In this document: positions 8,860 through 17,465 of the stretch, in pieces | Numbering within the stretch: the stretch's first letter is position 1 | Layout: each line of letters starts with the position of its first letter | Assembly: GCF_038502225.1 (NCBI RefSeq) | Contig: NW_027196966.1 | Span: 1-64,000, forward strand | Length of the DNA: 64,000 bases | Direction: 5' to 3' | Origin: Cherax quadricarinatus | Taxonomy: Eukaryota; Arthropoda; Malacostraca; Decapoda; Parastacidae | The notes under the pieces: generated by a model | What the model was told of the DNA's origin: nothing | The model's input: only the letters and a program-made list of their open reading frames with translations | Database searches by the model: none | Made by a program: the position numbers and the translations under genes

Positions 8860-11436
8860 ATGGGTTTTGGCGGGAAAACTGTGAAGTCGCAGGGTAGTAA
8901 TATGAGTACTAGGAGAACTAGTAATAGGCAAAATGAGGTGGATATTGGAAAGCCAGTGGCACTAATTGACAAGGACAGTAATAGGTTTAGTGGAATAACA
9001 GAAAGGAGCAGGAAGGGTAAAGAGAAAGGAGGGTCTTTAAATATTTATTACACAAATAGTCGCAGTGCTAGGAATAAGATGGACGAGTTGAGACTAGTTG
9101 CTAGTGCAGGTAACATAGATGTATTTGCCATTACTGAGACGTGGTTTAATTCAAAAAGTCGGGACATGCCTGCAGAATGTCACATTCAGGGTTTTAAATT
9201 GTTCCAAGTAGATAGAAGTATCGGGAAGGGGGGTGGGGTGGCATTGTATGTCCGAGATCGCTTGAACTGTTGCATAAAAACGGGTATTAAGTCTGAAGTA
9301 ACACATACAGAGTCTGTTTGGATAGAATTTTCAGAGGGGCATGAAAAATTAATTTTAGGTGTGATATACCGTCCCCCAAATTTAGATAGGGACCAGGGGA
9401 GACTACTATGGGAGGAAATTGTTAGGGCCACAAGGCACGATAATGTAGTAATTCTAGGAGACTTTAACTTTAGTCATATTGATTGGAATTTCTTGACTGG
9501 GAATTTAGAATCATACGACTTCTTAGAAGTAGTTCAGGATTGTTTTTTGAAGCAGTTTGTGACAGAACCTACAAGGGGTAATAACCTGCTTGACTTAGTT
9601 CTGGCAAACAATGAATCCCTTGTTAATAATTTAGAAGTTTCAGAGGAACTGGGTGCTAGCGACCACAAATCAATTACATTTAGAATTGAATGGAAGTATG
9701 ATAGTAGGGATAACTCAGTAACAGTCCCAGATTTTCGCTTAGCAGATTACGATGGGCTTAGAGAACACTTATCATCTGTTGACTGGGGTAACGAAGAGAG
9801 CTATCAATATGACAGTTTTCTGAACACAATACATGCTGCTCAAAGAACGTTTATCCCTTATAAAGAAATTAGATCAAATAGAAATGACCCAAAATGGATG
9901 AATAATAGGCTGAAATATCTACTAGGGCATAAGAAAGGAATTTATAGGCGTATCAAAAGAGGCGAGGGTCATCTTATGAATCAGTATATTGACATTAAGA
10001 GGGACATTAAAAAGGGGATAAGAAAAGCTAAAAGGGACTATGAAATTAAAGTTGCTAGGGATTCTAAAACTAACCCAAAAAGTTTTTTCCAGGTATATAG
10101 AACAAAAGTCAGAGATAAGATAGGTCCCCTTAAAAATAACTATGGGCATCTTACTGACAAAGAGAATGAAATGTGCTCGATTTTAAATAATTATTTTCTC
10201 TCGGTTTTTACACAGGAAGACACTAATAATATTCCGGTAATTAATTTTTATAGTGGGCCAGAAGAAGATAAATTATGTAACATCACAGTCACTAGTGAAA
10301 TGGTTGTGAAGCAGATAGACCGACTGAAGCAAAATAAGTCACCGGGTCCTGATGAGGTTTTTTCAAGGGTTCTTAAGGAATGCAAAATGGAAGTCTGTGA
10401 ACCATTAACTAATATTTTTAATTTATCTCTTCAAACAGGTGTAGTGTCTGATATGTGGAAGATGGCTAATGTAATTCCTATTTTTAAAACAGGGGACAAG
10501 TCGTTACCGTCAAATTACCGCCCAATAAGCCTGACCTCAATTGTAGGCAAATTACTAGAGTCAATTATAGCTGAGATTATAAGAAGCCATCTCGATAAGC
10601 ATAGCTTGATTAATGATACTCAGCATGGATTCACAAGAGGCCGGTCTTGTCTAACTAATTTATTAACTTTCTTCAGTAAAGCTTTTGAGGCTGTTGACCA
10701 CGATAAAGAATTTGATATTATTTACTTAGATTTTAGTAAGGCATTTGATAGAGTTCCGCACCAAAGACTGTTGAAGAAAGTAGCAGCTCATGGCATTGGG
10801 GGAAGGGTGCTCTCGTGGATCGAATCATGGCTCACAGACAGGAAGCAGAGAGTGTCCATAAATGGGGTTAAATCCGAGTGGGGATCAGTAACAAGTGGCG
10901 TTCCACAGGGATCAGTCTTGGGCCCGTTGTTGTTTATAATATATATCAATGATCTTGATGAAGGAATTACTAGTGATATGAGCAAATTCGCCGATGACAC
11001 GAAGATAGGTAGGATAATTGATTCAAACGTAGATGTTAGGGAACTTCAGGAGGATTTAGACAAACTCTACTCTTGGTCAGAAAAGTGGCAGATGCAGTTC
11101 AATGTAGATAAATGCAAGGTTCTGAAGCTCGGGAGTGTCCATAACCCTAGCACTTATAAGTTAAATAATGTAGAACTTAGCCATACAGATTGCGAAAAGG
11201 ACTTGGGGGTTATGGTAAGCAGCAACCTTAAACCAAGACAGCAATGCCTAAGCGTACGTAATAAGGCAAATAGATTACTGGGATTTATATCAAGAAGTGT
11301 AAGCAACAGAAGTCCAGAGGTCATACTGCAGCTTTATACATCATTAGTAAGGCCTCACCTAGATTATGCAGCTCAATTCTGGTCTCCATATTACAGAATG
11401 GACATAGAAAAATTCGTTAGAAAACATTCAGCGTAG
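8860..11436 (+). CDS. CR1 ORF2: endonuclease/reverse transcriptase (type a), frameshifted near the C-terminus
   Basis: 858 codons of a CR1-like pol protein: an APE-type endonuclease (TNSRSARNK, TETW, VIYRPP, GDFNFSHIDWN, ELGASDHKSI) followed by a linker and RT (NYRPISLTSIVGKLLESI, QHGFTRGRSC, catalytic [32 protein letters not shown], catalytic FADD). It is nearly identical to the 978-residue protein at 25572. The copy there reads GACATAAATTCG where this one has four extra bases near 11406. The resulting frameshift ends the protein after 'MDIEKFVRKHSA', losing about 120 C-terminal residues, and a second indel follows near 11485. EN and the RT core are intact, so enzymatic activity is possible but retrotransposition unlikely. 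Confidence 0.9.
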   Translation: MGFGGKTVKSQGSNMSTRRTSNRQNEVDIGKPVALIDKDSNRFSGITERSRKGKEKGGSLNIYYTNSRSARNKMDELRLVASAGNIDVFAITETWFNSKSRDMPAECHIQGFKLFQVDRSIGKGGGVALYVRDRLNCCIKTGIKSEVTHTESVWIEFSEGHEKLILGVIYRPPNLDRDQGRLLWEEIVRATRHDNVVILGDFNFSHIDWNFLTGNLESYDFLEVVQDCFLKQFVTEPTRGNNLLDLVLANNESLVNNLEVSEELGASDHKSITFRIEWKYDSRDNSVTVPDFRLADYDGLREHLSSVDWGNEESYQYDSFLNTIHAAQRTFIPYKEIRSNRNDPKWMNNRLKYLLGHKKGIYRRIKRGEGHLMNQYIDIKRDIKKGIRKAKRDYEIKVARDSKTNPKSFFQVYRTKVRDKIGPLKNNYGHLTDKENEMCSILNNYFLSVFTQEDTNNIPVINFYSGPEEDKLCNITVTSEMVVKQIDRLKQNKSPGPDEVFSRVLKECKMEVCEPLTNIFNLSLQTGVVSDMWKMANVIPIFKTGDKSLPSNYRPISLTSIVGKLLESIIAEIIRSHLDKHSLINDTQHGFTRGRSCLTNLLTFFSKAFEAVDHDKEFDIIYLDFSKAFDRVPHQRLLKKVAAHGIGGRVLSWIESWLTDRKQRVSINGVKSEWGSVTSGVPQGSVLGPLLFIIYINDLDEGITSDMSKFADDTKIGRIIDSNVDVRELQEDLDKLYSWSEKWQMQFNVDKCKVLKLGSVHNPSTYKLNNVELSHTDCEKDLGVMVSSNLKPRQQCLSVRNKANRLLGFISRSVSNRSPEVILQLYTSLVRPHLDYAAQFWSPYYRMDIEKFVRKHSA

Positions 11437-11517
11437 GATGACTAAATTAATACATAGCATTAGAAATCTTCCTTATGAAGAAAAGATTGAAGACTTTACC
11501 AGCAACTTAAGGAAGAA

Positions 11518-12315
11518 TTGAGGGCAGCGAAGATGGAGATACGGCGATTGACCGAGGAAAACAAGAGGATTCGTAGTAGTCCTCCTGTTTCGAGTCCTCA
11601 GGTCAAGAAGGGATCGTGGTCAGTGGCTGGACAGCAGGGGACGACGAAGTTGACGATCAAGAAGACGAATGGAAAGCCAGAAACGATGAAGAAGAAAGAG
11701 ACTGCTGTGGAAACTCCCGTGGAAACCTCCAACGCATTCTCGGTGCTACCCGACGAATGTGAGTCTACTACTGGGATCGTCACGACGAACGACAACAAGG
11801 AAGGTAAGAATATTGTTGTTGTTGGGGATAGCCAGGTTAGATACATGGATAGGGCATTCTGCTTGAAGGACAGGAGTAGGAGACAAAGGGTATGCTTTCC
11901 TGGGGCTGGGATGGAGGACATTGTTAGCCGGCTTGACAACATCATGAACGGTAATGGGATCAATCCTATTATTTGCCTCAGTGCTGGAGGCAATGATGTA
12001 GGCAAGCGTAGAAGTGAGGATTTAGTTAGAAAGTTCAGGACAGCTATAGACATGATTAGGAAGAAGGGGGGGCGCCCTGTTATATGTGGCATTTTGCCAA
12101 GAAGAGGTGTTGGTAATGAATGGTTGTCCAGAGCAATTGGTATTAATTGTTGGCTGGATAAACACTGTAAGGATAATGCAGTACCATTCATTGACAACTG
12201 GGACAACTTCTATGGCCGAAATGACATGTATGCCAGGGATGGGGTTCACTTATCCAGGGCAGGTGTGGGTTTTCTTGCTAACTCAGTTGAGGGGGTTGTT
12301 AGGACTTTAAACTAG
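11518..12315 (+). CDS. CR1 ORF1 (type b), N-terminally truncated
   Basis: 265 residues, almost identical to the complete 279-residue ORF1 at 24718 but missing the first 14 residues because the 5' end was replaced by copy 1 sequence. The annotated Met is an internal Met in the coiled coil (MRAAKMEIRRL region). The SGNH hydrolase blocks are complete: VVVGDSQVRYMD, LSAGGNDVG, DGVHLSRAG. The type b linker is shorter than type a. No native promoter or leader remains, so expression would depend on read-through from copy 1. Confidence 0.88.
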   Translation: MRAAKMEIRRLTEENKRIRSSPPVSSPQVKKGSWSVAGQQGTTKLTIKKTNGKPETMKKKETAVETPVETSNAFSVLPDECESTTGIVTTNDNKEGKNIVVVGDSQVRYMDRAFCLKDRSRRQRVCFPGAGMEDIVSRLDNIMNGNGINPIICLSAGGNDVGKRRSEDLVRKFRTAIDMIRKKGGRPVICGILPRRGVGNEWLSRAIGINCWLDKHCKDNAVPFIDNWDNFYGRNDMYARDGVHLSRAGVGFLANSVEGVVRTLN

Positions 12316-12329
12316 GATTAGTTAGAGGT

Positions 12330-15293
12330 ATGGGTTTAGAAATGATTAATAATGAGTATGGATATATTGACTTATGCTCTGATATTAAGAATCTTAATAG
12401 TAACTGTCATGGAGTAACTCTGGGTAATGATAATTTCAGAAATTGTGTAAAAACAAAGATGAATAGGAAAAATGTGCAGAAGAAAAAACATATGATGGTA
12501 TTTTATGCTAACAGTCGAAGTGCAAGAAATAAAATTAATGAACTACGTTTGGTAGCATGTGCTGGGAACTTTGATATCATTGCATTAACTGAAACGTGGT
12601 ATGATTTAAAGAGTCGGGATATGACTGCTGAGTGTAATATTCAGGGATTTAAGTTATTCAATGTGGATAGATGTAATGGGAAGGGGGGAGGAGTTGCATT
12701 GTATGTTCGAGAAAATATTAATTGTTGCATAAAAACAGGTATAAAAATAGATGGAGCAGTAACAGAGTCTGTTTGGGTAGAGTTCGTGGAGGGTCAAGAA
12801 AAACTAATTCTAGGTGTAATATACCGACCTCCAGGCTTGGATCACGATAGAGGGAGACTTCTTTGGGACGAAATTGTTAGGGCTTCTGGACACAGTAACG
12901 TAGTCATAGTAGGGGACTTTAACTTTAGCCAAATTGACTGGAATTCTTTGACAGGTAATCTAGAGTCCAGTGACTTCATGGAAACAGTTCAGGACTGTTT
13001 TCTGAAACAGAGTGTAACTGAACCTACCAGGGGTAATAATTTGCTAGACCTAGTCTTGTCAAATAAGGAAACACTCGTGAATAATCTGGAGATCACTGAA
13101 GAGCTTGGCGCAAGTGATCACAAATCCATCACCTTTAGCATTAATTGGGAATGCAAGAATAATGATAATACAGTAAAAATCCCCGATTTTCGTTCTGCCG
13201 ATTATAATGGACTTAGGGAACATCTGTCTAATCTTGATTGGGGTTATCTAGCTAATGATTTTATTGACGATAATCATACTTATGAATATGAAGGGATCTG
13301 CTTTTATGATTGTTTTCTTAATAATGTACACAGTGCCCAGAGTATATACATTCCCCAGAGAGAAATTAGGTCTAATAATAACGATCCCAAATGGGTTAAC
13401 AGGAGGCTAAAGCATCTATTAGGGGAGAAAAGGGGAATTTATAGGCGCATCAGAAGAGGAGAGGTTAACCTTACTGACCAATATGTTCAGCTTAAAAGAG
13501 AAGTAAAAAAGGCGATTAGAAAGGCTAAACGTGACTATGAAATTAGAGTTGCTAATGAATCAAAGACTAATCCAAAGGGGTTCTTTCAAGTGTATAGGAC
13601 GAAGGTGAAGGAAAAAGTAGGACCTCTGAAATCTGGGAATGGACAGCTGACGGATAATGAACTGGAAATGTGTTCCTTATTTAATGACTATTTTTTGTCA
13701 GTTTTTACACAGGAAGATGTAAATGAGATTCCAGTAATTAACAATTATTTAGTTCCTGATGAATTTAAGTTAACTAATATTACTGTCACGAGGGACATGG
13801 TTATTAAACAGATAGACAAACTGAAACAAAATAAGTCCCCGGGACCCGATGAGTTGTTTTCAAGGGTACTTAAGGAATGCAAGATGGAGCTTAGTCAGCC
13901 ATTAACGAGTGTATTCAATGCGTCCATCCTTACCAGTGTTGTGCCAGAGATGTGGAAGATGGCTAATGTGGTTCCTATATTCAAATCAGGGGATAAGTCC
14001 ACTCCTTCAAATTACCGTCCAATAAGCCTGACATCTATAGTGGGCAAGTTATTAGAATCAATTATAGCTGACATTATCAGAAGTCACCTTGAAGAGCATA
14101 ACTTGATAAATGAATCTCAGCATGGATTCACGAGAGGTCGTTCCTGCCTGACAAACTTACTGACGTTCTTCAATAGAACATTTGAGGCAGTTGACAGTGA
14201 TAAGGAATATGATATTGTTTATTTGGATTTTAGTAAAGCCTTCGACAGAGTACCTCACAAGAGACTCTTAAGAAAAGTGGCAGCTCATGGTATAGGAGGT
14301 AAAGTTCTAGCATGGATTGAGGCATGGCTTACCAATAGAAAGCAGAGAGTTACCATTAATGGAGTGAAATCTGAATGGGGATTAGTCACTAGTGGCGTTC
14401 CACAAGGATCAGTTTTAGGCCCTCTCTTGTTCATAATTTACATTAATGACCTTGATGAAGGGATTACTAGTGACATGAGTAAGTTTGCTGATGATACAAA
14501 GATAGGCCGTATAATTCACTCTGAGGAGGATATCAATGAACTCCAGGACGATTTGAACAAATTAATGTCTTGGTCTGAGAAATGGCAGATGAAGTTTAAT
14601 GTGGATAAGTGTAAGGTACTTGCCCTTGGTAATGAAAATAACCCTCGAAGCTATAATCTAGGTGAAGTAGAGCTTGGTCATACAGAATGTGAAAAAGACT
14701 TGGGAGTCATGGTAAGCAGAAATCTAAAGCCAAGACAGCAGTGCCTCAGTGTGCGCAACAAGGCCAACAGATTACTTGGATTTATCTCAAGAAGTATAAG
14801 TAACAGAAGTCCAAAAGTTATTTTACAGCTCTATACATCACTAGTGAGGCCTCATTTAGATTATGCTGCTCAGTTTTGGTCCCCTTACTACAGGATGGAC
14901 ATAGACTCATTAGAGAACATACAGAGAAGAATGACTAAAATGATTTACTGTGTAAGGAACCTCCCGTATGAAGATAGACTTAAAGCCTTAAATCTCCACT
15001 CTCTGGAGAGGCGTAGAATGAGGGGAGATATCATTGAAGTGTATAAGTGGATGACGGGCATAAACAAGGGAGACATTAATAAAGTACTGAGGGTGTCGAA
15101 CCAGGTAAGAACCAGGAATAATGGATTTAAGTTGGATAAATTTAGATTTAGAAAGGACATAGGTAAGTACTGGTTTTCTAACAGAGTTGTAGATGCGTGG
15201 AACAGTCTTCCCAGTGGGGTGATAGAGGCTAGGACCTTGGGTAGCTTTAAGAAGAGACTGGACAAATATATGAGTGGGAGGGGCTGGGTTTGA
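12330..15293 (+). CDS. CR1 ORF2: endonuclease/reverse transcriptase (type b), intact
   Basis: 987-residue pol protein, uninterrupted. The N-terminal APE-like endonuclease shows ANSRSARNKINELR, TETWYD, VIYRPPGLD, GDFNFSQIDWNSL, ELGASDHKSI. The RT shows VVPIFKSGDKSTPSNYRP, QHGFTRGRSC, catalytic [35 protein letters not shown], and catalytic FADD. The C-terminal thumb ends WNSLPSGVIEARTLGSF. Endonuclease plus RT would nick target DNA and prime reverse transcription of the element RNA. The N-terminal leader (about 50 residues) differs completely from type a. Start at 12330 gives a 14-bp gap after ORF1, as in the other copies, consistent with re-initiation. Confidence 0.92.
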   Translation: MGLEMINNEYGYIDLCSDIKNLNSNCHGVTLGNDNFRNCVKTKMNRKNVQKKKHMMVFYANSRSARNKINELRLVACAGNFDIIALTETWYDLKSRDMTAECNIQGFKLFNVDRCNGKGGGVALYVRENINCCIKTGIKIDGAVTESVWVEFVEGQEKLILGVIYRPPGLDHDRGRLLWDEIVRASGHSNVVIVGDFNFSQIDWNSLTGNLESSDFMETVQDCFLKQSVTEPTRGNNLLDLVLSNKETLVNNLEITEELGASDHKSITFSINWECKNNDNTVKIPDFRSADYNGLREHLSNLDWGYLANDFIDDNHTYEYEGICFYDCFLNNVHSAQSIYIPQREIRSNNNDPKWVNRRLKHLLGEKRGIYRRIRRGEVNLTDQYVQLKREVKKAIRKAKRDYEIRVANESKTNPKGFFQVYRTKVKEKVGPLKSGNGQLTDNELEMCSLFNDYFLSVFTQEDVNEIPVINNYLVPDEFKLTNITVTRDMVIKQIDKLKQNKSPGPDELFSRVLKECKMELSQPLTSVFNASILTSVVPEMWKMANVVPIFKSGDKSTPSNYRPISLTSIVGKLLESIIADIIRSHLEEHNLINESQHGFTRGRSCLTNLLTFFNRTFEAVDSDKEYDIVYLDFSKAFDRVPHKRLLRKVAAHGIGGKVLAWIEAWLTNRKQRVTINGVKSEWGLVTSGVPQGSVLGPLLFIIYINDLDEGITSDMSKFADDTKIGRIIHSEEDINELQDDLNKLMSWSEKWQMKFNVDKCKVLALGNENNPRSYNLGEVELGHTECEKDLGVMVSRNLKPRQQCLSVRNKANRLLGFISRSISNRSPKVILQLYTSLVRPHLDYAAQFWSPYYRMDIDSLENIQRRMTKMIYCVRNLPYEDRLKALNLHSLERRRMRGDIIEVYKWMTGINKGDINKVLRVSNQVRTRNNGFKLDKFRFRKDIGKYWFSNRVVDAWNSLPSGVIEARTLGSFKKRLDKYMSGRGWV

Positions 15294-15420
15294 TTGGTGT
15301 TGGGGGGTGCGGGAGTTGTTTCTTGAGTAGCTTTAGGTAGATGTCGTTTTGATAAGGACCTGCCTCGTATGGGCCAGTAGGCCTTCTGCAGTGTTCCTAC
15401 ATTCTTATGTTCTTATGTTT

Positions 15421-15812
15421 ACACAACTTGTCAGACACTGCAACATCATGGAATCTTAATTCTGAGGACATGTACATAACCTTCACGACTACGACAACTA
15501 CTACTACAACTAACCCATCTCTTTGGGAAGGACCTACTTCCACTGGGGAATCCCGCCTACCAGTGAATATGCCCTCGTCTGCTACACCTGACGTTACTAT
15601 ATAAGCGCCAGGCGCCTTTCTTCTGCTTCAGAATCTCCACGACTATGGTGCTCTTCGCACCTACTCCTAGGTTGAGGGACTGATTACCTCATCTTCTGTA
15701 CATAGTTCTACTGTCTTCAAGTTATGTCCTAGAATTTGTATTGATAAAGCCACTGGATGGCGAAACGTCTACAATAAAGATACCCAGATGTTGCACATGT
15801 GTCTTACTCTCA
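15421..15812 (+). mobile_element. Penelope-type terminal repeat, family B (single unit)
   Basis: About 390 bp homologous to the family B units at 31420-31835 (shared start ACACAACTTGTCAGACACTG and shared end GTTGCACATGTGTCTTA). It contains a TATA-like TATATAAGC near 15597 and a hammerhead-like motif at 15737-15773. It lies directly after a CR1 tail and before an inverted CR1 5' fragment. Confidence 0.8.
15737..15773 (+). ncRNA. Hammerhead-like motif, family B
   Basis: Stem I TGTA/TACA; core TTGATAAA; stem II GCCA/TGGC closing loop CTGGA; GAA; self-complementary ACGT in the stem III position; C before the predicted cleavage point. It equals the hammerhead order with U3/A8 in place of C3/G8 and one extra core base. 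Function is inferred. Confidence 0.55.
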
Positions 15813-15814
15813 TC

Positions 15815-15972
15815 ATCCTCTTGTTCTCCTCCGTTAATCGCCGTATCTCCATCTTAGCAACTCTGAGCTCTTCTCTCAGCTGCTGGTAAAGTTGCTCAAG
15901 AGAGGGCATCCTGGTTCAGATTCACAGAGAGCACACAAACAGGTCTTCACAGAGCTAAGTACACGTCACCAC
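15815..15972 (-). mobile_element. CR1 type a 5' fragment (leader plus start of ORF1)
   Basis: Reverse complement of 7817-7975: CR1 leader, ATG and about 32 codons of the ORF1 coiled coil. It shares the exact outer end with copy 1, supporting that base as the element's true 5' end. Confidence 0.88.
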
Positions 15973-16658
15973 TGAAAACATGTACAAAAGTACTGTTACC
16001 GAATCTTCCCTATTAGAAGTTCCGTGGTACAGCCTTGAACCTGTCAATCCCGGGACCACTGTCGCCATCGCCTCTAGCACTTCAATAAAGGATCTAACCA
16101 GGACAAAATCAAAGCACCACGAACCAGTCAACGTAGGAGTTTACACTATACCCTGTGGAGGCTGTGACAAGATGTACATAGGCAAAACAGCAAGAAACCT
16201 CGACACCCGCCTCAGTGAACACCTTTACGCATGTAGGAACGATAACTTGAACAACGCCTGTGTACAACACCGAAATTCCACCAATCATCTCATGAAATTC
16301 AGGGACGCCCAATTAGTGATCAAAGAAACTAATTTCCACAGACGCAAGTGCCTCGAATCAGCACTAATCGCTGTTTCGAATACAATTAAACAACACAAAG
16401 GCAGCTTCACCATCTCTGAAGTCTTAGCAAGAATCCTCCTGAAAACAGTAAACCCTGCCATCACATAGTCTCTCCTGTTATACTACACAAGCACATTACA
16501 GAGAATGAACACTGAAACAGGCTGCCTCTATCCAGTCTATATTTGTCCAACCTATTTTTATGTCACCCAAGTAATAGCTTTTATATCCTTTTACTCATGT
16601 ACGAATTAATTGCTCTACCATATTGTATTACTACTACTACTACAACTTTTGTCACTAC
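15973..16658 (+). mobile_element. Penelope-like element, 3' part (GIY-YIG plus 3' UTR)
   Basis: Holds the C-terminal endonuclease ORF and a 3' UTR ending in (TAC)n-like sequence. The UTR from CCCTGCCATCACATAGTC onward is repeated at about 31822-32010 after family B terminal repeats, linking that repeat family to this Penelope element. Confidence 0.82.
15980..16468 (+). CDS. Penelope-like element GIY-YIG endonuclease domain (5'-truncated ORF)
   Basis: 162 codons encoding the C-terminal endonuclease of a Penelope-like retroelement, which nicks target DNA for RT priming. GVYTIPCGGCDKMYIGKT carries the GVY...YIG signature with the CxxC pair characteristic of Penelope proteins. TARNLDTRLSEH supplies the conserved Arg and His, and RRKCLESALI the downstream Glu. 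The last residues, LLKTVNPAIT, form the protein end. The RT part is absent upstream, where an inverted CR1 5' fragment abuts. The Met at 15980 is therefore probably internal. The frame is free of stops, but no full element is present. Confidence 0.85.
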   Translation: MYKSTVTESSLLEVPWYSLEPVNPGTTVAIASSTSIKDLTRTKSKHHEPVNVGVYTIPCGGCDKMYIGKTARNLDTRLSEHLYACRNDNLNNACVQHRNSTNHLMKFRDAQLVIKETNFHRRKCLESALIAVSNTIKQHKGSFTISEVLARILLKTVNPAIT

Positions 16659-16660
16659 TA

Positions 16661-16907
16661 CATAAGAACATAAGAACATAAGAAAGGAGGAACACTGCAG
16701 CAGGCCTGTTGGCCCATACTAGGCAGGTCCTTTACAATTCAAAAACATTTGCCCAACCCAATTTTCAATGCCACCCATGAAATAAGCTCTGATGTGAAAG
16801 TCCCACTCAAATCCAACCCATCCCACTCATGTATTTATCCAACCTAAATTTGAAACTACCCAAAGTCCCAGCCTCAATAACCCAACTAGGTAGACTGTTC
16901 CACTCAT
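16661..16907 (-). mobile_element. CR1 type a 3' fragment
   Basis: Minus-strand CR1 tail (CATAAGAACATAAGAACATAAG on +, i.e. TTCTTATG repeats), 3' UTR and the last ~35 codons (VIEAGTLGSFKFRLDKYMSG). 5'-truncated at the WNSLPSW motif, where the family A palindrome begins. Confidence 0.87.
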
Positions 16908-17024
16908 CTTTATTTCGAAACGTTTCGCCTACACAGTAGGCGAAACGTTTCGAAATAAAGATACCTAACTGTTGCACATGTGTCTTACCTAACAACCTGT
17001 CGGTATTTTATACCATTTTATTGT
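16908..17024. repeat. Family A terminal-repeat fragment containing a perfect 25-bp-arm palindrome
   Basis: Perfect inverted repeat 16908-16932 / 16936-16960 with a 3-base spacer (ACA). Each arm is half of the family A hammerhead-like motif; the turn is the stem II loop. The plus-strand family A sequence then continues to 17024 (GTTGCACATGTGTCTTACC and TCGGTATTTTATACC). Confidence 0.85.
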
Positions 17025-17465
17025 TTCCCTACCACTCTTCGCTCCCACCAACACCCCTCAGCCCCTACCCCACTTCACATCTACCCCTCCTACCAACACC
17101 CCTCCTCCCCTACCCCTCTTAACTGCTTCTACTGCTCCCCCACCTCTTTACCCACTTCTTCCTCCATTACCAAAGCTTCCACTTCCTCTGCATCCACCAT
17201 CACCCACTCCTCCTCCACCACATCCAAGACTTCATCCAGGTCCAACTCCTCCTCCAGACGAAATCCACTCAACCCTAAACATGCCCCAACTTCTGATATA
17301 CAGACCAAAGAACATAAAAACAGATCCATCTCTTCCTCCACCTCCAGGAAACGGGTCTGTAACATCTCCAAACACCCACCCACCGATGGCACCACTATCA
17401 CAGGCGTAAATATAAACTCCCCCGACACTAACTTTGGTATGATAAAACCGTTAAATCATGTTTAA
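17025..17465 (+). pseudogene. LINE ORF1 C-terminal remnant
   Basis: Ser/Thr/Pro-rich tail of an ORF1 protein with no zinc knuckles left. Its stop codon overlaps the ORF2 start: the ATG at 17458 lies inside the last codons, an ATGTTTAA arrangement typical of coupled ORF1/ORF2 translation in some LINEs. Confidence 0.55.

Larger units (their letters stand above)
7817..11494 (+). mobile_element. CR1-type LINE, copy 1 (type a; full 5' end, lost 3' end)
   Basis: Two-ORF non-LTR retrotransposon. The 5' boundary is supported by a second copy of the same start, GTGGTGACGTGTAC, in inverted orientation ending at 15972. A short leader (about 60 bp) precedes ORF1; ORF1 and ORF2 are separated by 14 bp. 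Near 11494, inside the ORF2 C-terminus, the element changes abruptly into ORF1 of copy 2, so its 3' UTR and tail are missing. Confidence 0.9.
11495..15418 (+). mobile_element. CR1-type LINE, copy 2 (type b; 5' end replaced)
   Basis: Starts inside ORF1 at about codon 6, fused to the ORF2 of copy 1 through a few shared bases (ACTTTACC region). It runs through ORF1, ORF2 and a 125-bp 3' UTR ending in repeats of the 8-mer TTCTTATG at about 15400-15418. This short repeated octamer is the CR1 hallmark 3' end, seen in vertebrates as ATTCTRTG repeats. Confidence 0.9.
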
